Positions 43,925 to 55,689 of a stretch of 64,000 nucleotides of DNA are shown piece after piece (position 1 is the stretch's first letter; each line of letters starts with the position of its first letter). The DNA comes from Oncomelania hupensis. Taxonomy: Eukaryota > Mollusca > Gastropoda > Littorinimorpha > Pomatiopsidae. The translations under genes were made by a program, and so were the position numbers. The DNA lies in NCBI GenBank assembly GCA_036898135.1, contig JBAHVR010000293.1:96001-160000 (forward strand), written 5' to 3'. The notes under the pieces are model-generated. The model searched no databases, had not been told where the DNA came from, and saw nothing but the letters and a program-made list of their open reading frames with translations.

Positions 43925-44345
43925 GTCTCTTGGACAACTCTTCCGGGACAAAACTACTCATTTGTGTGTGAGGTCTGTTGGATCAGCTTGGGAATATTGG
44001 ATGCTTTCTGCCAAATGGTCACTGGGGCTTCCTATGATATTATTTGGCAATGTAGGCATTTTATATGTATGGGTTTTGTTGATATTGTATAATGATGCTT
44101 GTATTCTATTTTGTTTTGTAAACGGAGGTTCGATAAATTAGAGTATAGCCTCAGCGTTCCCTGCGTGGGATATCTTTATTGTAAAGTGACCGGCTGGTAG
44201 ATTGCCTTCAGTGTTACCACTAGGGTTGTTTCGGCAGATCTTTTAAGCGGATCAGGGGTGAGTCCTCTTTCACTTCTCTGGTCCTGATTTGGCTCGGAAG
44301 AGTCTGCTGGACCTAAAGCAATAACCATGTAATGTAATGCAATGT
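43925..44345 (+). mobile_element. Family X retroposon, copy 4 (5'-truncated)
   Basis: It begins inside the family at CTTGGACAACTCTTCCGGGA and continues to GTCTGCTGGACCTAAAGC and a (TAATG)n-like tail. It lies inside the nested DNA transposon. Confidence 0.8.
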
Positions 44346-44723
44346 CGTCTTCCTCACTTGGCGAGGAGGACTCAGGCTGGTAGCTTCCCGCGCTTCAGCG
44401 TCACAGTCGTGGGGATCTATGGACACACGCATAATAGCCATATACAGACGCATCTATGAATAAATATGCTCGATATTTTATGTAATATAAAACGAGAACA
44501 ATGGTTAGCAATGCTAAATGGTAAATAGCAAAGTATTTTAACTTTATTTAACGTTTTTTTACAGTCAGTCTGCCGTTTAAGACAAAATGCCTATCTCAGC
44601 TCTGTCTTAATTTACAAATTGCCGATATCAATCGCTTCACATTGAAGATGATGCTTGGAACAGCATTTATAGCCATTTTCCTACAACACCTAAGAATAAC
44701 AAGTTCTAAAATTGATTACTTAC

Positions 44724-44808
44724 CTTCGTCTTCTGATTGAAGTATGTTTTGCAACATCTCTGTTGCTTTTTCAGCCCAAAATTGTTCAATGCGTCTGGGC
44801 GCCGCCAT
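44724..44808 (-). CDS. First-exon-like segment: transposase remnant or Strip alternative exon 1
   Basis: An ATG in the context CCAATATGGCGGCGCCC opens 28 codons, MAAPRRIEQFWAEKATEMLQ and NILQSEDE, and runs into a strong GTAAGT donor. The final single base joins in phase with Strip exon 2 (G plus AC gives Asp), which would extend Strip to 795 residues. However, the segment lies about 190 bases inside the right end of the nested transposon, where a transposase 5' exon is expected, and the acidic end is transposase-like. I favour a transposase remnant; use by Strip is possible. Confidence 0.4.
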
Positions 44809-45001
44809 ATTGGCTGCAAAATGCCTATGTCAGGAATGAGATAGGCAATTTGGCATACGAAGCTGTGGCGACCGTTACGATTTAGATAGAGACTTGTACT
44901 CTCTAGCACAGATGGCTTGTTTTCCCAGGTCTTTGTTTTTACCCCTACTGCACAACTGCCTAAGTCTGAGTTAGGCATTTATGTTATGAGCATGACGAAT
45001 T

Positions 45002-46055
45002 GAAATTGTAAATGAAAAGGTATTATTAATTAATAAGCTTGGTAACAAATTGTGTATGGAAGAAAATTGTAATCCATTCTGGTATGATGTTCTTAAGGCG
45101 TATGAAATTCTGGGAGATAAAATTAGACTTGACTGTGCTGAGGAAATTTTGTCGGAGCCATTATTTTGTAATAATAATATTTTAGTTGAAGATAAAACAA
45201 TTTACTTTCCAGACTGGATTGAAAAAGATGCATATATAATTGGAAGTTTGTTAAATAACAATGGCAATTTTTTAAGTTTTCAAGTGTTTGTTAACAAATA
45301 TAATATTACTACTAACTTTTTAGTGTATTATGGCTGTGTAGAGGCTGTTAAGAGATATGTTCGCCGGTGTGGACTGCAACTAGCTAACGCCGAGGTTGCT
45401 GATTATAAACATAGTAAATTGTTGAGACTTATTGGTACATCTCCGAGAGGTGCGAGGATATTATATGATACATTAGTCAAAGATGATGTAAAACCTAACT
45501 TGTAAAAACTGGGACGGTAGAATAGTGCGTACAGTTGAATGGAAAATAATATTTAAGAAAGCACAGGAAATTAGGGAAATCAAATTGAAGTGGCTGCAAA
45601 TTAGAATAATTCATAGAATAATAGGAACCAATATAGTATTATCTAACATTGGAGTTGAACAGAGTATTAATTGTACTTTTTGTGAACATGAAAGGGAAAA
45701 TATACAACACCTTTTCTTTAGGTGTCCTTTCGTTCAAACGTTTTGGACTGACTTTGAGAGAGCCCTAAATTCTAAATGTTATAATGCTATTGCTTTCCAC
45801 TTCAGCGAACATCTCGTAATATTTGGCTGCGAAATAAATATAAGAACGGACACAATATTAGATTTGTTAATTTTATTATCAAAATCATTCATTTATAAAT
45901 GCAAAATAGAAAAAAACACACCACTTTACAGGTCCTTTACAGCTGTGCTAAAAAGCCGATACGAAGTAGAAAAATATATGGCCCTTTTACAAATGAGGTA
46001 TCAAAAATGTGTACAAGAATGGCACCCGTACTTACCACTGTTTGACGATATATAA
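45002..46055 (+). pseudogene. LINE ORF2 C-terminal part
   Basis: It resumes as NKLGNKLCMEENCNPFWYDV and runs to a stop at 45503-45505. It continues in another frame with RTVEWKIIFKKAQEIREIKL and the C-terminal Cys/His motif CTFCEHERENIQHLFFRCPF, then ends at 46055. One frameshift is required. A pyrimidine-rich 3' UTR follows to 46454. Confidence 0.9.
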
Positions 46056-46470
46056 GCGCTTATATATATTAATTTAAATGTATATGTATTTTTCACTGCG
46101 TGCTAATCTTGGTTTTGTACATTTTGTGAAATGATAAGGACCCATGGTTTTCTCTCTTTCTACATGTAACTCAATCTCTTTCTCTCTCTTTTTCTCTCTT
46201 ACTTCTCTCTTCCTTCTCCCCACCTTACTTTCTTTTTTAATTTCTCTAAAATACCAAATATGTATGTAGATATTATTGTGAAAGAAATAGAAATCCAAAG
46301 AGTATGGCTTTATACATGTGACATAAAGAACTAATAATTCTTCTTTTTATGTTATAACATTTTCCTCTTATATGTCCATCCTCATTTAGAATTTGAAAAT
46401 GGAAAATATATTATCTGCATGCATGTTTTGGAGAATAAAAAAGTGTTAAAAAAAAAATACTTGAGGTTTA

Positions 46471-47150
46471 GAGTAATAGGTCAGATAGGATTTGGTTTAG
46501 GATTAAATAAGCAAATTAGGGTAAACTAAGGTATTTGGACAAATTAGTTTAGGGTTATGAATTGGGTAAGTGTTATGCAATCTATATTGAATTATTGAAC
46601 ACTCTTCCCGTAATGTTTGCAGCGGACTATGAGGTTATATACCTTAAGAGAATTGTTTAAACCTTCAGCTTTATTTCCAAGAAGTCTTGCACAAGGGAGG
46701 TAATAGGTTGGAAATTACCAATTTCGAATTAATTCCCTTTAGTTGTAATGCTAAACGACTGTGACATTTTTAGTAGCAGTGGTTTTAGTTGCGTGATTAC
46801 ACTTATTTAGGTTTTTAATTTTAATTTTATTTTGTTTGTTATTTATATTTTTGTGACGGTATCTTTTAAAAACAAGTTTTGTATTCTCTTTTGACATTTT
46901 AAAAAAAATCAGAATCATTTTAAAAAATATTATCACAATTTTTATTTTATATTTTGTGCCATTAATTCTTGATTGTGTCTTTCAAAACAATCTTCCAATC
47001 CTGATTCAAGAGCATAGTTTTGTGAGGGAAGTTTTTTTTTTTAAGTTTAAAACAAATTACTTTGAATATTTAATGTTTGATTACCTGTATAAAGTCTTTT
47101 TCCCAACAGTTGATCATTGTTTTAATGCCCTCAATGTCATGCATGCATGC
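46471..47150. other. AT-rich DNA, nothing recognised
   Basis: AT-rich sequence beyond the LINE target duplication. A TTTTAAT-rich stretch covers 46790-46960. No exon or repeat family was assigned. Confidence 0.5.
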
Positions 47151-47156
47151 AATAGT

Positions 47157-47229
47157 TGTGTGTGTGTGTGTGTGTGTTCTCGTGTGTGTGTGTGTGGGTG
47201 TGGGTGTGTGTGTGTGTGCGCGCACACAC
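47157..47229. repeat. (GT)n microsatellite
   Basis: GT/TG run with a TGTGGGTGTGGG interruption and a CGCGCACACACA inversion at its end. Confidence 0.9.
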
Positions 47230-47397
47230 AAGCTTTTCATGGCTATGTTTGAGAAGGAGAGAAATAAAAATAAACCAAATTAAAGATTATATTGTTTTGT
47301 ATTTGTTCTTACAAAAATGTAGACCAGATATTCTGATTTTATATATATTAATTTCTTCATCAATTTTTTTTCCTCTTTTGGAATACTTTCTTTGTGA

Positions 47398-47431
47398 AGA
47401 TGATGACAACGACGACGACGATGACGACGAC

Positions 47432-47495
<64 letters not shown>

Positions 47496-47540
47496 TGATG
47501 ATGATGTGATGATGATAATGATGATGTGATGATGATGAAT
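47398..47540. repeat. (GAT/GAC)n microsatellite
   Basis: GACGACGACGATG passes into about 25 GATGAT units. The long Asp or Ile ORFs here are artefacts. Confidence 0.95.
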
Positions 47541-47639
47541 CGATCGGGTTCGATTTTGTCCCATCTCACATTCCTAGCTAAAACTTGTCCAGGCTAAACG
47601 TTCGCCTCTCCGCGAATCTCTTCGGCTTGGTCACCAAAC

Positions 47640-48350
47640 ACCCCTTGGGGTCATGAGCAATCTTGCCACTGTAGATTGTTCTAACCTATAAAGGGAAAAG
47701 TGAAAGCCCCAGTTGAAAACCTGTCTTGCCTTTATAGGCATGACCGATTCACTGCGGCAACAATACCCCCCGTTGGAGTGCCGGGGGTTTCAGTATAAAT
47801 AGTGTCCCCACTTTCTGGAAATTTAGTGCTTTAAATTCCCACTGTCGCTGTCTTCCTCATTTACTCTTTCCCATTCCTGCTCTGTCCTATCACTCTGCTA
47901 TACTATCTTCTTCTTCGCTAGATCAATGACCTACCTTTTTTCTTGAACACTTTTCCTGGACAAGACTCCTTGTTTGTGTATGAGGTCTGTTGGATCAGCT
48001 TGGGAGTGTTGGACGCTTTCTGCCGGGTGGTCACTAGGGCTTCCTATGATGTTATTATTTAGCAATATAGGCATTTTCTATGTATATGTTTTGTTGATAA
48101 TTTATAATGATGTTTGTATTCTATTTTGTTTTTGTAACCGGGGGTTCGAGTAGTTGGGGTAAAGCCTCAGCCGTCCCCTGCGTGGGATGTCTTTATTGTA
48201 AAGTGACTGGCCGGTGGAGGGCATTCAATTTTCCCACTAGGGTTGTTTCAGCAGATCTTTTATGCGGATCGGGGGTTGTCCGGTCCTGATTTGGCTCGGA
48301 AGAGTCCGCTGGACCTAAAGCAACAATCAATCAATCAATCAATCAATCAA
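47640..48350 (+). mobile_element. Family X retroposon, copy 5 (longest)
   Basis: A 711-bp copy flanked by a perfect 13-bp duplication TTGGTCACCAAAC (47627-47639, 48351-48363). It extends about 120 bp further 5' than other copies (CCTATAAAGGGAAAAGTG, TGCCTTTATAGGCATGACC). Then come GTGCCGGGGGTTTCAGTATA, the body, GTCCGCTGGACCTAAAGCAA and an (AATC)n tail. Confidence 0.88.
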
Positions 48351-48364
48351 TTGGTCACCAAACG

Positions 48365-49390
48365 ATGGGCAGGTTTTCTGGAAATATTATTTACATCCTC
48401 GCATCCCCCAGAGCACAACTCCAAACGGCAGTGGAAAAAGACGAGGACACTTCCCGTTGTTACTTCACCCGGTGGGTCTGCTTAACCGCTGCTGAGACTT
48501 GTGAGAGCTGCTTTGGGAATCTGGGCTCTGCTGTGTAATCCCATCCCATCCGTTGTTGACGCCATTCAAACATCAGACTGGTATTGAACCACTATGCACC
48601 ATCGGGTGAAACACGTTTCGCCTGTCCTCTTGGAAAGGTTTTCCCGCCATTTTTTTTTTAGAGTGCGTTGGCAGCAGCGTTTCACTTACTAAGTCACTCA
48701 AGTTTATTTGGTACATATATAGAATTGAAAATCTGAGAACGGCTCGAGTTAGATCAGAGAACTTTATTACATGTAGTAGGAAATTCTCTGGTAATATCTT
48801 GTTCTCGGACAGTGACTTGAACATGCAAGGGAAAAGCACTGTTCCAAGTCTGGGTTCGTGATGGTTGATGATCGGAAGCGGAGCTGGCCAAGTTGTTTTG
48901 TTTAATAATTGCGCGCTTCGCTTCCATCACGCCAAGAAAATGAACGAATTAGGGAACAGGCTACCTGCGATTCTGCAACAACATGGGAAGGACTGACCAG
49001 GGTTGCGGCACGCATGCCGGACACGCACAAACGTTTCTGATGGCTGGGCGGTAGGCGGTGTAGGCTAAGTAAGAGAGCATGGTGTGGGATACAAGAGGGG
49101 GGGGGGAGACGGGGAGGAGAGAGAGAGGGGGGGGTGATGTTTGGGGGCATCCTGTTTATTCGTCGATGCTTTCATCTTTGGACTGCTTCTTCGATCATCT
49201 GAAAACCAATAAGATGGGGATGTGTGTGTGTGTGTGTGAGGAGAGTTGGGAGGGGGTGAGGTAGGGGTGAGGGGTGAGAAATGAAAACGAGGCGCCACCG
49301 CGAACAACACAGGATACATTTTACAGATAATTTTCCATTGTACCGCTGCTCCGCCGAATCGCTTTTTATATCTGTGCTACTTCATTACGG
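48365..49390. other. Mixed-composition DNA with G-rich tracts, no gene supported
   Basis: Relatively GC-rich with CG-containing stretches at 48880-49050 and G-rich runs at 49096-49140. I looked for a Strip first exon here and found no ATG-to-donor segment in phase. Confidence 0.4.
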
Positions 49391-49397
49391 GCGTAAC

Positions 49398-49709
49398 CAT
49401 ACCTGTCAAGGGGTTTTCGGGTTGTGGTGTAGCAATTTAACAGAAAAACCATAGCAAATGGAGGTTTGGTGTAGCACTAATGTGAATCACGCGATTCGCA
49501 ACAAAACTGGAAACTTCTGCATCCAATATAAACACACACATCCAATTTGTTTACAAATTTATTGTAAAATCTTGTTAATGCACAACACTTTAGCTATTAC
49601 CATTATCATTATCATTATAAACATTTTCATGTACGTTTTTCAAAATAAAAGTGAAAATGCGAAAAACAAAACAAAACAAAACATACAGACAGAAAATAAG
49701 CTAGGCAAT

Positions 49710-49743
<34 letters not shown>

Positions 49744-50250
49744 ACAATCACCGACACAGAAAAAGCAGATGAACTTTTTTTCCCCCAAACAAATTTGCTT
49801 ATTCACAAAACAGGGTTTACAATGCCAAGAAAAGAACTATTAGCATTGCACAAAAGCTTATACCAATTAATTTAATAAAAATATAACTAAATGGCAGCTG
49901 ATATAATATGAAAGTAATCAAAGAGAAATGAATAATGTTAATGACATGAAACAAGTAAATAAAAAGAACAGTCCTATCAAAATGTACTCTGTCTGTCTCT
50001 CCCTCACAAAGACTGATCGTAGACTGAAGTTCTGAACGAACACGTGTTGCGGAAGTGCGGTGCTTTTACTAAGTGTATTTAAACCGGACTCGACCGGAAC
50101 AGACTACTTTCGCGCGAAAACCCCCTTGGTTAAAAAATATTATCGTCACTTTTGAGAAATTGCGTAGCAGCTTTGTGATACGCCGTAGCAATGGGAAAAT
50201 GTTTAAAATGCGTAGCGCTACGCAAAAATCCGTAGCACTTGACAGGTATG
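49398..50250. mobile_element. DNA transposon with CATACCTGTCAAG ends and 6-bp TSD
   Basis: CGTAAC flanks both sides (49392-49397, 50251-50256). The 13-bp ends CATACCTGTCAAG and CTTGACAGGTATG are exact inverses. GTAGCA/CGTAGC motifs recur near both ends. The interior holds an A-rich retroposon-like tail (49660-49741). The end pattern and TSD size resemble 30313-31034. Confidence 0.72.
49709..49741. repeat. Poly(A) tract
   Basis: About 32 A residues after AAACAAAACAAAACAAAACA, probably a retroposon tail inside the transposon. Confidence 0.9.
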
Positions 50251-50463
50251 CGTAACAGAACTGACACGTTTTTGCTTTCCCTTAAGACTTGTAGACCTAA
50301 AAGAACACACTGATGTGAGAAATGCTTTCACTTGGATATCCCAAACTGTAACAATCACTTGCTTCTTCGGGCACTTTGCCCGAAAGTGTGTTATACTGCC
50401 CAAAGTGGTTTAGCTCGAACATTCCGAACTGTTGTCATCGTCATGTACACTTTCGGACGACGG

Positions 50464-50468
<5 letters not shown>

Positions 50469-50533
<65 letters not shown>

Positions 50534-50593
50534 TCCCTCTCTCTCTTTCTCTCTCTCTCTTCCTTTCTCTCTCTCTCTTCTCTCTCTCTCTCT

Positions 50594-50658
<65 letters not shown>

Positions 50659-50672
50659 TCTCTCTCTTTCAC
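50469..50672. repeat. (CT)n microsatellite
   Basis: About 200 bp of CT repeat with scattered CCCT and TTTC variants. Confidence 0.97.
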
Positions 50673-50795
50673 GTTAAATGAAATTAAATAATCCTTGGGC
50701 TGCTCCTTCGATCATTTGAATAGATCAATAAACCATTAATGTCTTTCTAGTATTAAAGAAAATGGAGTTTCAACATTATGATAATGCTGCTACTT

Positions 50796-50830
50796 GCTGC
50801 TGCTGCTGCTGATAATGTTGTTGTTGTTGT

Positions 50831-50895
<65 letters not shown>

Positions 50896-50928
50896 GTTTC
50901 GATCTGAGCTATGTGCAATGGGTGGATA

Positions 50929-51002
<74 letters not shown>
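50796..51002. repeat. (GAT)n microsatellite in two blocks
   Basis: A CTG/TTG run leads into a GAT block (50831-50894), a 34-bp unique spacer, then a second GAT block (50928-51002). Confidence 0.97.
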
Positions 51003-51216
51003 CGTCATTGTTGTTTTTCTCCTCTCCGCTTTTTGCTCTATCTCGTAAATCTCGTCAGAAGGAAGTGATCAATACAATACAATTAGCTTTTAATTACAGT
51101 CCGAGCATAATGGTATAACGACCCAATATTGTTTTCCCAGGAACAGATTATATCGCGCTAAGTCTCTGTAGCATTGAAAACGGCTCCCACAGCGATCCCA
51201 GTCTTTGCTGACGGTG

Positions 51217-51275
51217 GTCCTGATTCGGCTCTTTGCAGTCCGCTGGAACATGTAAGCCACGAATAACTAACTTTG
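51217..51275 (+). mobile_element. Family X 3' end fragment
   Basis: GTCCTGATTCGGCTCTTTGC and AGTCCGCTGGAACATGTAAG followed by AATAACTAAC resemble the family X 3' end, diverged. Confidence 0.5.
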
Positions 51276-51439
51276 CTGACGCCTGCGGCCAAATAATTTC
51301 ATTGAAGCGCTTGTTCGTCACGCTATGAAGCCAAGTACAGTATTAGGTTTGATGCGTGTTACATATTTCGTACTAGTGTACAATCGTTACTGCGCGTCAT
51401 TATTAGTACGCGTCACCATTACAATGCGTCACTCTACAA

Positions 51440-51775
51440 GGTGGTTGAAAAGTATACCCCTATTAAAACTTGCTAATAACGTTGTAAATCGTTGCTGCAT
51501 TTGCACCACACAAGATGTTTGGGGATCCTTACAGTGATAGAATTAAATTGCTATCTATGGTTTCATCTCACAGTGAAGTCGTCTGACATTTTCTGTCAGC
51601 TGAGCTCACTCACGCAGTGTCAGGTTAGGGGCCATTAATGGGCTACTCTCGTCACGTCACGTCACTGTGAGATGAAATCTAGAAATCAACAATTGAAATT
51701 CCACCACTGTACTGATCACATTACCTTTTTGTTTCGTGAAACTGCGGTACTGTTTACAACTATTTACTCTTTCGA
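51440..51775. mobile_element. Mariner-like foldback MITE, copy 3
   Basis: The left end GGTGGTTGAAAAGTATACCC, inner CTGCATTTGCACC and TTACAGTGATAGAATT, the central GCAGTGTCAGGTTAGGGGCC and the inverted CCACCACTGTACTGATCAC match copies 1 and 2. The right end is degraded near the SINE-like piece at 51787. Confidence 0.7.
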
Positions 51776-51786
51776 GAGTACTTGTA

Positions 51787-51850
51787 CGAGAGTATAAACC
51801 GAGGTCCAGCCTGTGCACATACCCATTCCATCGCACGGACTTTAAATTAA
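51787..51850 (+). mobile_element. SINE family A fragment
   Basis: GAGAGTATAAACCGAGGTCC, then CATTCCATCGCACGGACTTT, matches the middle of the SINE at 39499-39765. Confidence 0.65.
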
Positions 51851-52384
51851 AACTCTGTTTTCTTTGTTTTTTTTTAGCCAATGTAAATAGTTATTTGAAG
51901 CCAGTGGATTCTAATGGCCGACTCAGCTGTAAGTTTTCCCGCACCGTGGGGCTTTGTCACAGAAGGCTACTTTAGACCCTGCACTAAGGCTTCAAGCCTC
52001 TAATAGTTCGTCCTGCTTTAGCTTTGTAACTTAAAGTCGCTGCCTAGCAGACGACCGAAGTTAAAGGTTTGGTCTAAGCATGTGTAGGCTAGATAAGGTA
52101 GGCAGTGACCTCATCCCGCTGACGTATAGCCAGCCACCCCCACTAGGAGGCGCTCAGGTATCACGATATTTCGCGGGCTTTGACCAGGCTACCAGGCTAG
52201 GTAGTCATTCTGTGCCTAACTCTCACATGAGAAGGAGCAACGCTCTGAAAGATTTTGCAACAAACTAAGCAGGTGACGGGTGAAATTCATTCATCGCCGT
52301 ATAGCCACAGCCAGACATTGTCAAAAAGGTAAATGATCAATTTTTTTTCATCGCCAATAATTGACATTATTGCTGTATTATGCT

Positions 52385-52672
52385 TGGATAGTGCAGTGGT
52401 TGGAGCACTCACTACTGTGTCGAAAGTGAAGCACTGTCCGGTGCGGTTAGCACTTGGATGGGTGACCGCTAAGGTGTGAAGCGACAAACAACAACGCCCC
52501 CAGTTGACTCAACTGTGATTGAGTACCTACTCTCTTGAGGGTGGGGAAGGTAAAGCAGCGAGGGAGAGAGTTGGGCATCACCCTCATTACGCTGGCCCAA
52601 GATAAGTGTGATCTCCAACATCACGCTCCCCTACGGCCACAAGGCTATGGGACTACCTTTACCTTTACCTTT
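52385..52672 (+). mobile_element. 5S-rRNA-derived SINE (SINE3-like), copy 2
   Basis: The head is GGATAGTGCAGTGGTTGGAG. Then come GGTGCGGTTAGCACTTGGAT and GGGTGACCGC (5S rRNA internal promoter-like), the body CCCCCAGTTGACTCAACTGT, GATCTCCAACATCACGCTCC, and a 3' end with repeated ACCTTT. Very similar to the copy at 16344-16629. Confidence 0.88.
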
Positions 52673-52799
52673 TTATGCTTGTGCAGTCTTGTCATGTTTT
52701 ATCATTGTGAATGTATGTAAAATTTAACTTGACCACGTAGCTGACCCGCGACCAGTTTCCGAAACCACGAGGTATCCCCCACTGTCCAACTGTTGTTTC

Positions 52800-53625
52800 T
52801 CCTATGTGTATTATGGCAGACCAGTGGCTATACCGGAGAATGTGTATATTGTTAATTACTTCTCCATGTGTTTAGTTTAGCCATGATGTATGTATATGTA
52901 TAGAAATTATGTTGGAGATCCCAGTGGACCACGGACATAGAAGATTGTTTGTCCCTTGTTTGTATAAGTGGATGCGATCTCAAATAAGGTCTGTTTCTGC
53001 CATCAGTGAGACGTTCTGCACACTCTTTGGATACAAGGTGTTGCAGAAACCCGTCTTATGTTTTGCAGATGAGCAGGCGTGTTGGTCCGATGCAGGAAAT
53101 AGACCACAAAGAGACAACCCTGACATTCAGCCTGCAGGGGGACATCGAGCACTGAGCTCCGATCGCCCAATAGTCAACACCAAAGGAGGAGACACCATCA
53201 CCACACCTCAACGAAACCAAACATTAGGCCAACCAGAACAAATAGCCCAATGATGAGACAGTAGCAAATATCAAGAACAGTAGCAGCATAGATCCATCAA
53301 GGAACGAACTATTCGAAGTGAACTTGGACATTTAAGTTAATAAAGTGTTTAGAGAATTATATATAGAGTAGAGGAGATAAATGTGTGATAGACTATTTAC
53401 TGTTGACAAGTGGCTGGACTACCTATTTTTCATAGCCGTGCGAGAGCTAGTGTGTCAGTGAATATTTTACCATTTTCTCCCTATCTCTATAACCCTATCC
53501 GCTCACAGACCGGGCTAAACATATAAATGTATTAAGATTAGTCACAGGGTGATTAAACTAGCCGATTCCCGCAGACAAAGACGAGTGGGTAATAGCATTC
53601 CATTGTGCAGAGCCCAGTAACAATA
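52800..53625 (+). mobile_element. Second, diverged copy of the 9085-10620 repeat (3' part)
   Basis: Blocks shared in order are AGACCAGTGGCT, CATCAGTGAGACGTTCTGCAC, GAGTAGAKGARATAAATGTGTG, AAGTGGCTGGACTAC, CATAGCCGTGYGARAGCTAG, GGGTGA and ATTCCATTGTGCAGAGCCCA. No conserved ORF. Confidence 0.65.
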
Positions 53626-53715
53626 GACCCACCGTCACAGGGTTCGCTATTTTACTGTCAGACGTTCCACAGGATTATCTCCCGTCAAAATGAAGGACTT
53701 AGTTGCAGCTATGTC

Positions 53716-54352
<637 letters not shown>

Positions 54353-54400
<48 letters not shown>
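54353..54400. repeat. (CT)n microsatellite
   Basis: About 23 CT units at the 3' end of the LINE fragment. Confidence 0.95.
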
Positions 54401-54404
<4 letters not shown>

Positions 54405-54405
<1 letters not shown>

Positions 54406-55060
54406 ACTTTGTGGCGCTCGCTACATTATTATATTGTTGAAAATGTCCACAGGATTATCTCCCGTCCCCCACCCTCCAACCCCAATAAAAGAGTTGCTCA
54501 TTCCAGTGAAGCGGCTGGCTGAAGCTATCAGTTTGCTGCAGTTTCAGAAAGCTGTGCTCTGGCTGGTATCGGAAGGTGAAAGCGACAAGGAAGGCGGGGA
54601 CAGGCATTAAGGGGTATTTGTCCGCGGTCTGTTTATCAAGGTGAGGGAGGTAACCCAGTTACAGAGTGTCAGAGATTACTGAGGAGCACGCTCGCCTGCA
54701 CCACGATATGATCTCTGAAACTCCGTTTGGGGTCCAGGGCCCAGCAGACGGGTCAGCATAGTTTGCCTGAGTGAGTAGAGAAAGAAAAACAAAACTACAA
54801 AAAGGTAGAGACTTTCAAAGAAGCTGGTGAACCGGCGGTAGGTCATGTGTCTCAAAGGACAGAATCACTATTCAACGACGGCCAAGGTTTTAAAAAAAAC
54901 CCGTTGTCGTTCTTGAGTAAGGAAAAATAGATTGTTCAAGGAGAAAGGTATCGTCGTTCTTGAGTTCAAGGAATAAAAAAAAGGGTGGGTGGGTGGGTGG
55001 GTGGGGGGAATCCAAAATGTGGCATTGTTTGCATTCCCGTTTTGCAAAGAGAGCTGGATA
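54405..55060. other. No recognised feature
   Basis: A short open frame at about 54430-54610 (PVPHPPTPIKELLIPVKRLA...) has no splice or homology support. A GGGTGGGTGGGTGGG tract lies near 54985. Confidence 0.4.
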
Positions 55061-55078
55061 ATTGGTATCTGGTATGCA

Positions 55079-55667
55079 ACCCCCGTTGGGGTGCCGGGGG
55101 TTTCAGTATATATAGTATCCCCACTTTCTGGAAATTTAGTGCTTTAAATTCCCACTGTCGCTGTCTTTCTCATTTGCTCTTTCTCATTTCTGCTCTTTTC
55201 TATCAATCTGTTATACTATCGTCTTCTTAGCTAAACCAGTCTCCTACCTTTTTTTCTTGAAAACTCTTCCGGGACAAGACTCCTTGTTTGTGTATGAGGT
55301 CTGTTGGATCAGCTTGGGAATATTGGACGCTTTCTGCCAGGTGGTCACTAGGGCTTCCTATGATGTTAGTATTTAGCAATGTAGGCATTTTATATGTATG
55401 TGTTTTGTTGATAATTTATACTGATGTTTGTATTCTATTTTGTTTTTGTAAACGGGGGTTCGATAAGTTGGGGTGAAGCCTCAGCCGTCCCCTGCGTGGG
55501 ATGTCTTTATTGTAAAGTGACTGGCTGGTGGAGAGCTTTCGGTTTTACCACTAGGGTTGTTTCAGCAGATCTTTTATGCGGATCGGGGGTTGTCCGGTCC
55601 TGATTTGGCTCAGAAGAGTCCGCTGGACATAAAGCAATAATAATGTAATGTAATGTAATGTAATGTA
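55079..55667 (+). mobile_element. Family X retroposon, copy 6
   Basis: A 589-bp copy flanked by a perfect 12-bp duplication ATCTGGTATGCA (55067-55078, 55668-55679). The 5' end is CCCCCGTTGGGGTGCCGGGG with TATATAGTATCCCC; the 3' tail is (TAATG)n. Confidence 0.9.
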
Positions 55668-55689
55668 ATCTGGTATGCAGGTGCTTTCA

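Larger units (their letters stand above)
41968..45001. mobile_element. 3,034-bp DNA transposon nested in the LINE
   Basis: Imperfect inverted ends of about 35 bp (AATTCGTCAYGCTCATAA outermost) lie at 41968-42002 and 44967-45001. They are flanked by AAAATTAT (41960-41967) and GAAATTGT (45002-45009), an 8-bp duplication with two transitions. Ten copies of TGAGWTAGGCA-like motifs crowd both ends (near 41990, 42170, 42190, 42212, 42251, 44588, 44822, 44842, 44949 and 44966), as in transposons with subterminal binding sites. It carries a LINE fragment (42503-43095) and a family X copy (43925-44345). No full transposase is visible; the superfamily is undetermined. Confidence 0.75.
40651..46454 (+). 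mobile_element. L1/Tx1-type LINE, 5'-truncated, split by a DNA transposon
   Basis: A perfect 16-bp duplication AAATACTTGAGGTTTA (40635-40650, 46455-46470) brackets the element, which ends in an A-rich tail. The ORF begins inside the reverse transcriptase domain at 40652 and ends at 46055. It is interrupted at 41967/45002 by the transposon at 41968-45001 and has one frameshift or stop near 45505. Apart from these, it is well preserved. Confidence 0.93.

Noticed and set aside
43683..43961. Leucine-rich-looking minus-strand ORF (about 90 codons)
   Set aside because: No splice signals, no recognisable domain; it overlaps the start of a family X copy.
47280..47569. Asp-rich, His-rich and Ile-rich ORFs
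   Set aside because: Artefacts of a GAT microsatellite.
48573..48839. Strip first exon candidate with a GTAAGT donor near 48670
   Set aside because: The donor leaves phase 0, which does not fit the two-base start of Strip exon 2.
50391..50691. Long Ser/Leu or Glu/Arg repeat ORFs
   Set aside because: Pure CT microsatellite translation in every frame.
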